In this document: in pieces, positions 9,700 through 19,322 of the stretch
How the letters are laid out: every line of letters starts with the position of its first letter
Position numbering within the stretch: the stretch's first letter is position 1
NCBI RefSeq assembly: GCF_024508665.1
Contig: NZ_JANINP010000007.1
Coordinates: 310,001-374,000 of the forward strand
Origin: Sphingomonas sp.
GTDB lineage: Bacteria; Pseudomonadota; Alphaproteobacteria; Sphingomonadales; Sphingomonadaceae
Length of the DNA stretch: 64,000 bases
Direction: 5' to 3'
Position numbers and translations under genes: made by a program
Notes under the pieces: generated by a model
What the model was told of the DNA's origin: nothing
Databases searched by the model: none
The model's input: only the letters and a program-made list of their open reading frames with translations

Positions 9700-11088
9700 A
9701 TGATCAGGCTGTTCAAGCACTATGTGCCGCATGCCGTTTTGTTCCTGGGGCTTCTCGACGTCGCGCTGCTGATCGCGGCGGCGGAGATCGCCTATTCGAT
9801 CCGCCTCCACCAACTCGGCAGCATCGTCGAACCGATCGTCGACCGCCTGCCGCAGCTTTTCACCTTTGCCGTCTCGCTCGAAACCGCAATGATCGCGGTC
9901 GGCGTCTATGGCGCCGACGCACTGCAATCGCTGCGCCGGGCGATCGCACGCATCCTGGTCGCGATCTCGCTCGGCATCATCTTCCTGTCGGTTCTGTTCT
10001 TCCTCTCGCCGGCAATCACGTTCTGGCGATCGAACCTGTTCTACGCGATGGGGATTTCGGCGGTATCGCTGATCGCGATCCGTATCCTGCTCGGCAAGAT
10101 GCTGGGCAGCCATGTGTTCAAACGCCGCGTCGTCGTGCTCGGCGCCGGCCCGCGTGCCGCGCGGTTGAAGGCGTTGCAGCAACAACCCGGCTCGGCATTC
10201 GTCGTGGTCGGCTATGTGTCGATGAGCGAAGCCAATCGCGTGATCCCGGAAGCGATCGCGCGCGATGCGATCTACAACCTCGCCGACCATGTCGTATTGC
10301 TCAACGCGAGCGAAGTGGTGCTGGCGCTCGAGGAGCGGCGCAACGCGCTGCCGCTCAAGGACCTGCTCAGGATCAAGACCACCGGGGTGCATGTCAACGA
10401 CATCTCGACCTTCCTCGAACGCGAAACCGGCCGCGTCGACCTGCAGAGCGTCAATCCCAGCTGGCTGATCTTCTCCGACGGATTCTCGTCGGGGCGGATG
10501 CTGTCGGGCGTGTTCAAGCGGCTGTTCGACATTACCGCCAGCCTGATCCTGCTCGTGCTCGCGGGTCCCATCATCCTGCTCACCGCGATGGCGGTGAAGC
10601 TCGAGAGCAAGGGCCCGGCTTTCTACCGCCAGCGCCGCGTCGGCCTCTATGGCGTCGGGTTCGACTGCCTCAAGCTGCGCTCGATGCGCCAGGATGCGGA
10701 GGTCGCTGGCCAGGCGGTCTGGGCCGAGAAGGACGATCCGCGCATCACCCGAGTCGGCCGCTTCATCCGCAAGGTGCGGATCGACGAGCTGCCGCAATGC
10801 TGGTCGGTGCTGAAGGGCGAGATGAGCTTTGTCGGCCCGCGTCCCGAACGCCCACAATTCGTCGAGGATCTCGAGCAGCAGCTGCCTTATTATGCGGAAC
10901 GCCACATGGTGAAACCCGGCATTACCGGCTGGGCGCAGATCAATTATCCCTATGGCGCGTCGATCGAGGACAGCCGGCAAAAGCTTGAATATGATCTCTA
11001 TTACGCCAAGAATTATTCTCCCTTTCTCGACCTGTTGATCCTGCTCCAGACGATCCGCGTCGTTTTGTGGCCGGAAGGGGCGCGCTGA
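9700..11088 (+). CDS. exopolysaccharide initiating sugar transferase, EpsB/TIGR03013-like
   Basis: Polyisoprenyl-phosphate hexose-1-phosphate transferase of 462 aa. Four N-terminal membrane helices (about 10-125) and a CoA-binding-like Rossmann region (VVVLGAGPRAARLK at about 144-157) precede a C-terminal bacterial sugar transferase domain (about 270-462). That domain carries KRLFDITAS, a membrane segment, FYRQRRVGLYG, CLKLRSMR and the catalytic RIDELPQ...SFVGPRPERP block. This architecture matches the TIGR03013 group that accompanies PEP-CTERM/exosortase loci. prsK follows after four bases, so the enzyme and its regulators form one operon. The product presumably loads the first sugar of a capsule or biofilm polysaccharide. 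Confidence 0.92.
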   Translation: MIRLFKHYVPHAVLFLGLLDVALLIAAAEIAYSIRLHQLGSIVEPIVDRLPQLFTFAVSLETAMIAVGVYGADALQSLRRAIARILVAISLGIIFLSVLFFLSPAITFWRSNLFYAMGISAVSLIAIRILLGKMLGSHVFKRRVVVLGAGPRAARLKALQQQPGSAFVVVGYVSMSEANRVIPEAIARDAIYNLADHVVLLNASEVVLALEERRNALPLKDLLRIKTTGVHVNDISTFLERETGRVDLQSVNPSWLIFSDGFSSGRMLSGVFKRLFDITASLILLVLAGPIILLTAMAVKLESKGPAFYRQRRVGLYGVGFDCLKLRSMRQDAEVAGQAVWAEKDDPRITRVGRFIRKVRIDELPQCWSVLKGEMSFVGPRPERPQFVEDLEQQLPYYAERHMVKPGITGWAQINYPYGASIEDSRQKLEYDLYYAKNYSPFLDLLILLQTIRVVLWPEGAR

Positions 11089-11092
11089 GGCG

Positions 11093-13141
11093 ATGACGCC
11101 GACCGTCATCCTGTGGAGCCACGCGCTCGCGGCTTTGCTGTTCGCGGGGCTCGCCCTGTCGCAGTTGCGCGACCGAGCGGTCAGCGTGCCGCGTACCGCG
11201 TTCGTCGCGGCGCTGGGCATGACCGCGCTGTGGACGCTCGCGGTCGCCGGGATCGGCGGCCAGGACTTGACGACACAGATCACCGAGAGCCTGCGCAATA
11301 TCGCCTGGCTGGCGTTCATGCTCGCGGTATTGCGGCGCGACCCGGCGGCGCGGCAGGCGCGCGCGGTTACGATGATCTACAGCGTGGTCGGACTGGTCGC
11401 GGTTGTCGGCATCGCGCTCAGCCTCGCCCAATCGACCGTGGCCGGCGATCTGGTCCAGGGTATCGCGGCGGTTCGTATCCTGTTGCGCATGATGGTCGCG
11501 CTGGGATCGCTGGTGCTGGTCCACCATCTCTATTCGGTAGTCGCGCCCGGCGCGCGCGACGGCATTCGTCTGGCGGTGGTCGCACTTGCGGCGATGTGGC
11601 TCGCGGACCTGTCGGTATATACCGCCACCTATCTCAGCGGCGGTTGGCCGCAGGAACTGACCGCGGGACGCGGACTGGTGATGATCGCGATCGTGCCCGT
11701 GCTCGCGATCGCGGTGCATCGCAACGGCGACTGGACGCTTAACGTGTCGCGCACGGTGACGTGGCAATCGCTCTCCCTGGTCGCGTTGATCGCCTATGCC
11801 GTCGTCACCGTGCTTGCGATCAGCGCGATCGAAGCATTTGGCGGCAGCTATGCGCGATTGGGGCAGACCGCGTTCGTGTTCGGCTCGGCTGCCGCCTTGC
11901 TCACGTTACTGTCTTCGCCGGCGATCAAGGCGTGGCTGCGGGTGATGGTCGCCAAGCATCTGTTCCATCACCGCTATGATTATCGCGCGGAATGGACGCG
12001 CTTCACGGAGACGCTGGGCACGCCGGGGGAGGGCGCCGCCCCGCTCGAGGAACGTATCGTCAAGGCGGTCGCCGACGTTACCGATTCCCCGGCCGGACTG
12101 TTGCTGGTCGCCGGCGACGGCGATCTCGGCCTTGGCGCGGCATGGAATTGGGACGGGCCGACCCCGGTTGCGGTTTCGGGTGAGCCGCTGGCGGAATTCC
12201 TCGCGCGGGGCGACCGGATCATCGAACTCGACACGCTCCGCGCCGGCCAGGCCGCGCCGGCCGAACTCGCGGCGGTGCCGCAATGGATGCTCGACGCGCC
12301 CGCTGCCTGGGCGATCGTGCCCCTGGTCCATCTCAACCAGCTGATCGGCGCGATCCTGCTCGCGCGGCCGCCGATCGATCGTTCGCTCGACTGGGAGGAT
12401 TTCGACTTGCTCCGGATCGCGGGGCGCCAGGTGGCCAGCTATCTCGCCGAGGCGCGCGCGCACGAGGCGCTGGCCGATGCGCGCCGCTTCGACGAGTTCA
12501 ACCGCCGCTTCGCCTTCATCATGCACGACGTGAAAAATCTGGTCAGCCAGCTCACGTTGGTTGCCAGAAATGCGGAGCGGCATGCCGACAATCCCGAGTT
12601 CCGCGCCGACATGATCGCGACCTTGAAGGATTCGGTCGGCCGCATGAACGACCTGCTGGCACGCTTGTCGCAGCACAATTCGGGCCGCGTCGAAGAGCCG
12701 GTGGCGGTCGAGCTGATGCCGATCGTCGAGCGCGTCACGCGCCGCCGCGGCACCAGCCACCCGATCGCGGTCACCGGCAAGCGCGATGCGGTCGCCGTCG
12801 CGGATCCGGCACGGCTCGAACAGGCGCTCGGGCATCTGATCCAGAATGCGATCGAGGCAAGCAGGCCGGGCGAACCGGTCGGAATCGTGGTCGGCGCCGC
12901 GACCATCGCGATCGTCGACAAGGGTGCGGGGATGAGCGCGAGCTTTGTCCGCGACCGGCTGTTCCGGCCGTTCGTCTCGACCAAGGACGGCGGCTTCGGC
13001 ATCGGCGCGTTCGAAGCGCGGCAGGTGGTCCAGGCTATGGGGGGGCGGCTCGACGTGGTCAGCCGCGAAGGCGAGGGCACGCGCTTCACGATCGTGCTTC
13101 GCGAGGCGCTCGCGCCGGTCAAGATGGAGCGGGCGGCATGA
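11093..13141 (+). CDS. prsK: PEP-CTERM system histidine kinase PrsK
   Basis: Membrane sensor kinase of 682 aa. About eight N-terminal helices (residues 1-290) are followed by a GAF-like domain (about 320-450) and the kinase core. The phosphoacceptor His is at about 478 in FIMHDVKNLVSQLTL, the unusual HDVKN context typical of the PrsK family. The ATPase domain shows an N box (LIQNAIEASRPGE), a G1 box (DKGAGMS) and FVSTKDGGFGIGAFEA. It overlaps prsR by four bases (ATGA), so the two are translationally coupled and make a two-component system. In this family PrsK/PrsR control exopolysaccharide and PEP-CTERM genes. The signal it senses is unknown. Confidence 0.93.
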   Translation: MTPTVILWSHALAALLFAGLALSQLRDRAVSVPRTAFVAALGMTALWTLAVAGIGGQDLTTQITESLRNIAWLAFMLAVLRRDPAARQARAVTMIYSVVGLVAVVGIALSLAQSTVAGDLVQGIAAVRILLRMMVALGSLVLVHHLYSVVAPGARDGIRLAVVALAAMWLADLSVYTATYLSGGWPQELTAGRGLVMIAIVPVLAIAVHRNGDWTLNVSRTVTWQSLSLVALIAYAVVTVLAISAIEAFGGSYARLGQTAFVFGSAAALLTLLSSPAIKAWLRVMVAKHLFHHRYDYRAEWTRFTETLGTPGEGAAPLEERIVKAVADVTDSPAGLLLVAGDGDLGLGAAWNWDGPTPVAVSGEPLAEFLARGDRIIELDTLRAGQAAPAELAAVPQWMLDAPAAWAIVPLVHLNQLIGAILLARPPIDRSLDWEDFDLLRIAGRQVASYLAEARAHEALADARRFDEFNRRFAFIMHDVKNLVSQLTLVARNAERHADNPEFRADMIATLKDSVGRMNDLLARLSQHNSGRVEEPVAVELMPIVERVTRRRGTSHPIAVTGKRDAVAVADPARLEQALGHLIQNAIEASRPGEPVGIVVGAATIAIVDKGAGMSASFVRDRLFRPFVSTKDGGFGIGAFEARQVVQAMGGRLDVVSREGEGTRFTIVLREALAPVKMERAA

Positions 13142-14487
13142 ACACCGGGTCACGACCGAAATTGCTGATTATCGAGGACGATGCCGGGCTGCAGCGGCAG
13201 TTGCGTTGGGCCTATGACGATTACGAGGTGATCGTAGCGGGTGACCGCCGCGAGGCGATCGATGCGGTGCGCGCCGAGGAACCGGCGGTGGTGACGCTCG
13301 ATCTGGGCCTGCCGCCCGATCCCGACGGCGTCAGCGAGGGCTTCGCGACGCTCGCCGAGATCCTGCGGTTGAAACCCGATACCAAGGTCATCGTCGCCTC
13401 GGGCCACGGCGCGCGTGAAAGCGCACTGCGCGCGATCGCCGAGGGCGCGTGGGACTTCTATCACAAGCCGATCGATATCGACGCCTTGGGCCTGATCGTC
13501 GCGCGCGCTTTCCATGTCCATGCGCTCGAAGAAGAGAATCGCCGCCTTGCAACCGCACCCCGCGAGGCGCTGGGCGGCCTGATCACCGCAGCGCCGGAAA
13601 TGCTCAAGGTCACGGGGATGATCGAGCGCGTTGCCAGCGCGGACGTCTCGGTGATGCTGCTGGGGGCGAGCGGCACCGGCAAGGAAGTGCTGGCGCGCGG
13701 TCTGCACGAAAAGTCCGGGCGCAAGGGCCAGTTCGTCGCGATCAATTGCGCGGCGATTCCCGAGACATTGCTCGAAAGCGAATTGTTCGGGCACGAGAAG
13801 GGTGCGTTCACCGGCGCGGTCAAGACCACCGAAGGCAAGATCGAACTCGCCGATGGTGGGACCTTGTTCCTCGACGAAATCGGCGATGTGCCGCTGCCGC
13901 TCCAGGTCAAGTTGCTGCGCTTCCTGCAGGAGCGGGTGATCGAGCGCGTCGGCGGGCGCAAGGCGATCGCGGTCGATACCCGCATCGTCTGCGCCACTCA
14001 CCAGGATGTCGATGCGATGGTCGCCGGCGGGGCGTTCCGCGAAGACCTCTATTACCGCCTGGCGGAGATCGTCGTGCGCATCCCCAGCCTGGCCCAGCGC
14101 ACCGGCGATCCGGTACTGCTCGCCAAGCATTTCCTGCATCATTACGCCAAGACCATGAACCGGCCGGTCACCGGCCTGTCGCCCGACGCTCTGTCGGCGA
14201 TCGACGCCTGGGGTTGGCCGGGCAATGTGCGCGAACTCGAAAACCGTATGAAGCGCGCGGTGATCATGGCCGATGGCAAGAGCGTGACCGCGATCGATCT
14301 CGATCTCGCCGAGCGCGACACGCCCGATCCGATCAACCTCAAGGCAGTGCGCGAAAGCGCCGACCGTAAGGCGATCCGCCATGCCTTGGCGCGTGCCGAG
14401 GGCAATATCTCGAACACTGCCAAGTTGCTCGGGATCAGCCGTCCGACACTCTACGATTTGCTCAAGAATTACGACCTCCATGCCTAG
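13138..14487 (+). CDS. prsR: sigma-54-dependent response regulator PrsR
   Basis: Response regulator of 449 aa in NtrC order. The receiver domain (about 7-125) has the acidic pocket IIEDD, phosphoacceptor Asp55 in TLDLGLPP, and the HKPID lysine near 115. The AAA+ domain (about 150-385) has the Walker A GASGTGKE near 175, the sigma-54 contact loop GAFTGA near 222, a Walker B LFLDEIGD and the RLAEIVVRIPSL region. The C-terminal Fis-type HTH is NISNTAKLLGISRPTLYDLL. The ATG overlaps the prsK stop. The intact GAFTGA means it activates sigma-54 promoters, most likely of exopolysaccharide/PEP-CTERM genes outside this window. I found no clear -24/-12 element in the adjacent intergenic spaces. Confidence 0.94.
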   Translation: MNTGSRPKLLIIEDDAGLQRQLRWAYDDYEVIVAGDRREAIDAVRAEEPAVVTLDLGLPPDPDGVSEGFATLAEILRLKPDTKVIVASGHGARESALRAIAEGAWDFYHKPIDIDALGLIVARAFHVHALEEENRRLATAPREALGGLITAAPEMLKVTGMIERVASADVSVMLLGASGTGKEVLARGLHEKSGRKGQFVAINCAAIPETLLESELFGHEKGAFTGAVKTTEGKIELADGGTLFLDEIGDVPLPLQVKLLRFLQERVIERVGGRKAIAVDTRIVCATHQDVDAMVAGGAFREDLYYRLAEIVVRIPSLAQRTGDPVLLAKHFLHHYAKTMNRPVTGLSPDALSAIDAWGWPGNVRELENRMKRAVIMADGKSVTAIDLDLAERDTPDPINLKAVRESADRKAIRHALARAEGNISNTAKLLGISRPTLYDLLKNYDLHA

Positions 14488-14497
14488 GACCGGGACC

Positions 14498-16543
14498 ATG
14501 AAGACCATCGTCAAAGGCGCGCTGATCGGCGCGACCGCGATCGCCGCGGTTGTCGGCGTCACGGCGACGCTGACCGCGCCGGCCCAGGCCGACGCGACTG
14601 GCGCGCGCACCGAATTGGGCTATAGTCTGGCGTTGCTCCAGGCCGGCAATTTCAACGCCGCGCGGTCGCATGCCCAGGCAGCGGTCAAGCAGGACCCGCA
14701 ATGGGGCGCCGCACATGCCGTGCTGGCACGCACTTTCCTCGCGCTGGGCGATGGCGTGGGCGCCGAGTCCGAGCTCGGCCGTGCCGCCGCCGCCGGTTTC
14801 GACATGCGCCGCGGTCATCAATTGCTGGCCGAGGCCTGGCTGTTGCAGGGCGACGCCAAGCGCGCGCTGGCCGAGGCGGCCAAGGCCGATCCGAGATTCG
14901 GCGGCTATGCCACGCGCGTCACGGCGCGCGCATTGGCGGCGCAGGGCAAAGCGGCCGAAGCGCAGGCGCTGTTCGGCGAGTTGCTCGACGGCAATCCCGC
15001 CAATTCCTACGCCTGGTCCGACCTCGCTCGCATCCGTTACAGCGCGGGCGACATCGCCGGCGCCTCGGGCAACGCACAAAAAGCGGTCGAGCTCGATCCC
15101 AACAATCTCGAGGCACTTACTCTGCGCGGCGAATTGGTGCGCGAGCAATATGGCCTCAATGCCGCCTTGCCGTGGTTCGAAGCGGCGTTGCAGCGCGATG
15201 CCTATTACCACCCGGCGCTGATCGAATATGCCGCCACGCTCGGCGATCTCGGTCGTTACACCGATATGCTCGGCGCCACGCGGCGCGCGCTCGCCGCGCG
15301 ACCGGCGAGCCCGCAGGCCTTCTATCTCCAGGCGGTGCTCGCGGCGCGCGCCGAGAATTACGATCTCGCGCGCAGCCTGATGGAGCGGACCGGCGGACGG
15401 ATCGATGACCTGCCCGGCGCGCTGCTGCTCAACGGCACGCTCGCCTACCAGGCCGGCGCCTATGAACAGGCGATCGGGGCCTGGCGCGAGCTCGTCGGGC
15501 GGCAGCCGATGAACATCACCGCGCGCCGGTTGCTCGGCGCAGCATTGCTGCGGTCGGGCGACGCCAAGGGCGCACTCGACGTGCTGCGTCCGGTGGCGAT
15601 TCGCGGTGACGCCGACAGCTATACGTTGGGGCTGGTCGGTCGCGCGTTCGAGGCGACCGGCGAACGCGATTGGGCCGCCAAGTTCCTCGACCGGTCGGCC
15701 TGGCCGGTACGTGCCGGGGCGACTCCTTTCGGAACGGACGATAGCTTGGCGGTGTTGACAGGGGCGGCCGACAAGGATCCGACCAATCCGGTGCTCGCGG
15801 TCACGGTGATCCGCGGGCTGATCGATGCCGGCCAGAGCGACGCCGCCTTGGCCCGGGCGCGTGCGCTCGAGGCAGCGACGCCGGGCGCGCCGGCGGCGCA
15901 TCTGCTGGTCGGCGACACGCTGATGACGATGGGCCGATATGGCGATGCCGCCGATGCCTATCGCAAGGCCGCCGATATCAAGTTCGACGAGCCGACCATG
16001 TTGCGCACCGTCGACGCGCTCGATCAGGCGGGGCGCCGGCCCGAGGCGACCGGCGTGTTGGCGCTGTTCCTGACCCAACATCCCGAAAGCGTACCCGCTC
16101 TGCGCCTCGCCGCGCATTGGCAGATCGCGTCGGGCGACTGGGATGGGGCGATCGATACGCTCGAGGATTTGCGCGCACGCGTCGGCTCACGCGATTCTGG
16201 CCTGCTCTCTGAACTCGCTTATGCCAATGTGGGGGCGGACAATATCGATGACGCCGTCTCCTACGGCACGGCGGCCTATGACATCGCGCCGATGAGCCCG
16301 GCGGCTACCGACGCTTATGGCTGGGCGCTGTACGCGGCGGGCGAGAATGAGAAGGCGATCGATCTGTTCGAGAAAGCCGTGTCGCTCGCGCCGAAGCAAA
16401 GCGGTATCCGCTGGCATTTGGCCCAAGCCTATGCCGATAGCGGCCGCAATGCCGAAGCAAAGGCCGCCATCGCTGCGTTGCTCGGCGATCCCGGCTTTAC
16501 CGATCGCGCACCGGCGCAGGCCTTGCTCAAGACACTGGGCTGA
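14498..16543 (+). CDS. exported TPR-repeat protein, PrsT-like
   Basis: Protein of 681 aa composed almost wholly of tetratricopeptide repeats after an N-terminal signal peptide (about residues 1-31, ending PAQADA). Repeated units with the W/L-G-A-P spacing run from about residue 35 to the end, for example DPNNLEALTLRGELV and the final DAYGWALYAAGENEKAIDLFEKA unit. It follows prsR by ten bases, which is the usual place of PrsT in PEP-CTERM loci. It is shorter than the PrsT family norm as I recall it and has no lipobox Cys, so it looks soluble and periplasmic rather than lipidated. An alternative upstream ATG at 14480 would spoil the signal peptide. Likely a scaffold for the polysaccharide export machinery. 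Confidence 0.82.
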   Translation: MKTIVKGALIGATAIAAVVGVTATLTAPAQADATGARTELGYSLALLQAGNFNAARSHAQAAVKQDPQWGAAHAVLARTFLALGDGVGAESELGRAAAAGFDMRRGHQLLAEAWLLQGDAKRALAEAAKADPRFGGYATRVTARALAAQGKAAEAQALFGELLDGNPANSYAWSDLARIRYSAGDIAGASGNAQKAVELDPNNLEALTLRGELVREQYGLNAALPWFEAALQRDAYYHPALIEYAATLGDLGRYTDMLGATRRALAARPASPQAFYLQAVLAARAENYDLARSLMERTGGRIDDLPGALLLNGTLAYQAGAYEQAIGAWRELVGRQPMNITARRLLGAALLRSGDAKGALDVLRPVAIRGDADSYTLGLVGRAFEATGERDWAAKFLDRSAWPVRAGATPFGTDDSLAVLTGAADKDPTNPVLAVTVIRGLIDAGQSDAALARARALEAATPGAPAAHLLVGDTLMTMGRYGDAADAYRKAADIKFDEPTMLRTVDALDQAGRRPEATGVLALFLTQHPESVPALRLAAHWQIASGDWDGAIDTLEDLRARVGSRDSGLLSELAYANVGADNIDDAVSYGTAAYDIAPMSPAATDAYGWALYAAGENEKAIDLFEKAVSLAPKQSGIRWHLAQAYADSGRNAEAKAAIAALLGDPGFTDRAPAQALLKTLG

Positions 16544-16571
16544 GAGTGCCGGGCCGTGTAACGCGGGCGGC

Positions 16572-17381
16572 ATGACCGACCCGCTCGACCGTATCGCCGC
16601 CGCGCTCGAACGCATCGCGCCGGCCGTGCCGGCTGATGCCGACCCGCTTGTCCACCCCGCCTATATCTGGCGCGACGGCCGACTGGCCGCCGCGCGCAAG
16701 TTCGACCCGCTGCCGCTCGACCTGCTGTTGGGGATCGATGCGCAGAAGGCCGCTTTGGTCGAGGATTTCGGCCGGCTGGCGGACGGGTTCGCCGCGCAGG
16801 ACGTATTGTTGTGGGGCGCGCGCGGGACCGGCAAGTCGGCGCTGGTCAAGAGCGCGGTGTCGGCGGTCCAGGCCGAGGGCCGCAAGCTAGCGCTGGTCGA
16901 GGTAGCGGCGATGGACGGGCTGCGGGCGCTGTTCGACCGGATCGACGGACTGCCGCGCGCGTTCGTCCTGTTCCTCGACGATCTCGGTTTCGATGCCGGC
17001 GGTGACGCCCGGGCGCTGCGCTCGCTGCTCCAGGGCGGCGCGGAAGCGCGGCCGGCCAATGCCCGGCTGGTGGTGACCGCCAATCGCCGCCATCTGGTGC
17101 CGCGCGACATCGCCGAACAGGAAAGCGCGATCAATCCGCGCGACAGCGTCGACGACCATCTCGCGCTTGCCGACCGATTCGGGCTCAGTCTGGGATTCCA
17201 TGTCATGGATCAGGCGGGATATCTGGCGATCGTCCGCGCTTATGCCGACCGCTTCGGTTTATCGTTCGATCCCGACGAGGCAGTCGGCTGGTCGACCCGC
17301 CGCGGCGGACGGTCCGGACGCGTAGCCTGGCATTATATCACTGATTTGGCTGGACGATCGGGCAAGCGGCTGCCTTTCTAA
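16572..17381 (+). CDS. AAA-type ATPase, DUF815 family
   Basis: P-loop protein of 269 aa. The Walker A is GARGTGKSALVKS at about residues 84-96, a Walker B-like LFLDDLGFD follows near 138, and a sensor-like VVTANRRHLVP lies near 176. A long N-terminal segment (about 1-60) with predicted helix precedes the ATPase core, as in DUF815. The gene sits 28 bp after the TPR gene on the same strand. DUF815 ATPases are widespread in alphaproteobacteria with no settled function. Co-transcription with the prs operon is possible but the ribosome site (GCGGGCGGC) is weak, so the link may be positional only. Confidence 0.85.
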   Translation: MTDPLDRIAAALERIAPAVPADADPLVHPAYIWRDGRLAAARKFDPLPLDLLLGIDAQKAALVEDFGRLADGFAAQDVLLWGARGTGKSALVKSAVSAVQAEGRKLALVEVAAMDGLRALFDRIDGLPRAFVLFLDDLGFDAGGDARALRSLLQGGAEARPANARLVVTANRRHLVPRDIAEQESAINPRDSVDDHLALADRFGLSLGFHVMDQAGYLAIVRAYADRFGLSFDPDEAVGWSTRRGGRSGRVAWHYITDLAGRSGKRLPF

Positions 17382-17434
17382 GCCGATAAGGATCATTTTC
17401 AGGCCGGTTCGGCTTGACTTGGGGGGCGGTAACG

Positions 17435-18457
17435 ATGCCCAGTCGATACATGGCCAGGATCGGCGAACTCGATCTGCCCGACCGGTTGTTCCCGGCGGTG
17501 CCGCGCTGGGCGACCCAGTGCGGTGTGGCATTATTGTGCGTCGGCGCGGCGGGGCTGTTGCGGTTCGGGATCAACGTTGTGGCACCGGGAGCCGCGGTGT
17601 TCGCCCTGGTCTATCCCGCCGTGATGATCGCGACGTTGTTCGCGCGCTGGCAATCGGGCCTGCTGACCGCCGTGATCTCGATCGGATATGCGTTCTTCGC
17701 AATCTATTTGCCGTCCCCGACGACGACCGAGAGCGGTCCCTATTGGACGCTGTTTGCAATCGTCGTCGCGGCGGCGCTGACCATTGCGCTCGCCGAAACC
17801 TTCCGCCGCGCGGTGTACCGCGCGACTACCGAGCGCGATCGCGAAATCGCCGACCGCGACCTGATGCTCAGCGAATTCGAACATCGCGTGAAGAACAATT
17901 TTCAGATCGTCGCGAGCATCCTCGATATCCAGCGCCGCCGCGTCAAGGATCCGGCCGCCAGTGAAGCCCTGACGTCGGCGTTGATGCGCGTCGACAGCAT
18001 CGCACGTGCGCATCGCCATCTTTATCGCGATGGTCAGGGGAGCGAGGTCAATGTCAGCGACTATCTGAGGGACCTTTGCAACACGCTGTCGGATGCCTTG
18101 CTGCTTCGCGGAGGCATCACGCTGACCTGCGATGCCGACACTGCGCATATCCCGCGTGACCATGCGGTATCCATCGGCCTGGTGGTCAACGAACTCGTCA
18201 CCAACGCCGCCAAACATGCGTTTGCCGACCGTGAGACGGGAACGATCAGCGTCTCCTGGAAGCATCTGCCCGAAGGCGGATGGCGGCTGACCGTAGCCGA
18301 TGACGGCGTCGGACTTCCACCCGGGTCGCGCGCGAAGAGCAAGGATGGCGGACTTGGTCAAAAATTGATCGAAGCGTTTGCCAAGCAAGCGGGTGGCACA
18401 TTGACCACGGCAAGCGATGCCAACGGCTTGCGCGTGACGATGGATGTGCCCGACTGA
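17435..18457 (+). CDS. HisKA_2-type sensor histidine kinase, membrane bound
   Basis: Histidine kinase of 340 aa. Three to four hydrophobic segments (about 30-130) resemble the DUF4118 sensor module, then comes the HisKA_2 motif EHRVKNNFQIVASILDIQRRR near 150 with its phosphoacceptor His. The ATPase part has NELVTNAAKHAF, DDGVGLPPG and GLGQKLIEAFAKQAGG. HisKA_2/HWE kinases in sphingomonads often feed the PhyR-NepR-EcfG general stress response or single-domain receivers; no response regulator is adjacent, so its partner is elsewhere. ATG 17435 is preferred over a TTG at 17414 because GGGGGGCGG precedes it. It slightly overlaps or abuts the lipid kinase gene. Confidence 0.87.
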   Translation: MPSRYMARIGELDLPDRLFPAVPRWATQCGVALLCVGAAGLLRFGINVVAPGAAVFALVYPAVMIATLFARWQSGLLTAVISIGYAFFAIYLPSPTTTESGPYWTLFAIVVAAALTIALAETFRRAVYRATTERDREIADRDLMLSEFEHRVKNNFQIVASILDIQRRRVKDPAASEALTSALMRVDSIARAHRHLYRDGQGSEVNVSDYLRDLCNTLSDALLLRGGITLTCDADTAHIPRDHAVSIGLVVNELVTNAAKHAFADRETGTISVSWKHLPEGGWRLTVADDGVGLPPGSRAKSKDGGLGQKLIEAFAKQAGGTLTTASDANGLRVTMDVPD

Positions 18458-18488
18458 AACTTCGCGACTGCGGCGCGTTGTGTCGGGC

Positions 18489-19322
18489 ATGGAACGACTG
18501 TGGTTCATTACCAATCCGCATTCCGGTTCGTCCGACGCGGAAAAGGCCGAGGCGATCGAAGCGGCTTGTACCGAACGTGGGCTGAACTTTGTCGGGCGAA
18601 CCGATTTCCCCGATCAGACGCTGCCGACGATCGCCGATCTCGACCGTGCCGGAGCGGACACCGTCGTCCTGTTCGCTGGGGATGGGACGATCAACGCGGC
18701 CTCGTGCGCGCTGGCGGCATGGGATGGCGGCCTCCTGATCCTGCCTGGTGGCACGATGAACATGCTCGCCAAGATGCTGCACGGCGACGCCGATCCGGCG
18801 GCGATCGTGCACGCGGCGCATGAACATGGGCAGCGCGCCACGCTTCCTTATGTCGAAGCGGGTAAGCACCGCGCGCTAGTCGGGACGATCGTCGGGCCCG
18901 CGGCGAGCTGGTATCGTGCCCGCGAGCATGTGCGCGAGGGCAGCTTCGGCAAAATCTGGCCAGCGATCCGCGCGGCGTGGCGGCGAACATTCGGGCGCGG
19001 CGTCCATTTGACCGGCGCGGCCGGTTTCCCGTCCCGCGTCCAGGCCGCCTATATTCGGGCACAGGACGATCATCTGCAGATCGCCGCGGTCGACGCCCGC
19101 GATGCCCGCGCGATCGCCGATCTCGGCTGGAATTGGGTGACCGGGGATTGGCTCGCGGCCCAGGCGGTGACTGAAGTCCGTACCGGCCGGGTGCGCGTGG
19201 CCGAGCGCCGCCCGGTACTGGCATTGTTCGACGGCGAGCCCCAGATGCTCGATCCGGGAACGACCATCACGGTCGGGCGTAGCAGGCCGCAGTTCATCAC
19301 CACTGCGAAAGAGCAAGCATGA
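18489..19322 (+). CDS. diacylglycerol kinase catalytic-domain lipid kinase
   Basis: Protein of 277 aa with the DAGK_cat signature: an N-terminal WFITNPHSGSS strand-loop, the nucleotide-binding GDGTINAA and the LLPGGTMNMLAK-like loop (LPGGTMNMLAK). The family phosphorylates diacylglycerol, sphingosine or ceramide-like lipids. In a sphingolipid-containing bacterium a ceramide or long-chain base substrate is attractive, but that is inference. An ATG at 18444 would add 15 residues and overlap the kinase upstream; I chose 18489 because the conserved fold starts at once. The phosphoesterase start overlaps its stop by four bases, so these two form a coupled pair. Confidence 0.85.
   Translation: MERLWFITNPHSGSSDAEKAEAIEAACTERGLNFVGRTDFPDQTLPTIADLDRAGADTVVLFAGDGTINAASCALAAWDGGLLILPGGTMNMLAKMLHGDADPAAIVHAAHEHGQRATLPYVEAGKHRALVGTIVGPAASWYRAREHVREGSFGKIWPAIRAAWRRTFGRGVHLTGAAGFPSRVQAAYIRAQDDHLQIAAVDARDARAIADLGWNWVTGDWLAAQAVTEVRTGRVRVAERRPVLALFDGEPQMLDPGTTITVGRSRPQFITTAKEQA

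Noticed and set aside
9661..11319. 552-codon open frame on the minus strand
   Set aside because: Antisense to the EpsB-like transferase, which has intact family motifs; the minus frame is Arg/Gln/His-rich low complexity.
12657..12672. Sigma-54-like TGGCACG-N4-TCGCA
   Set aside because: Lies inside the prsK coding region, has a mismatch in the -12 element and no downstream start; chance match is likely.
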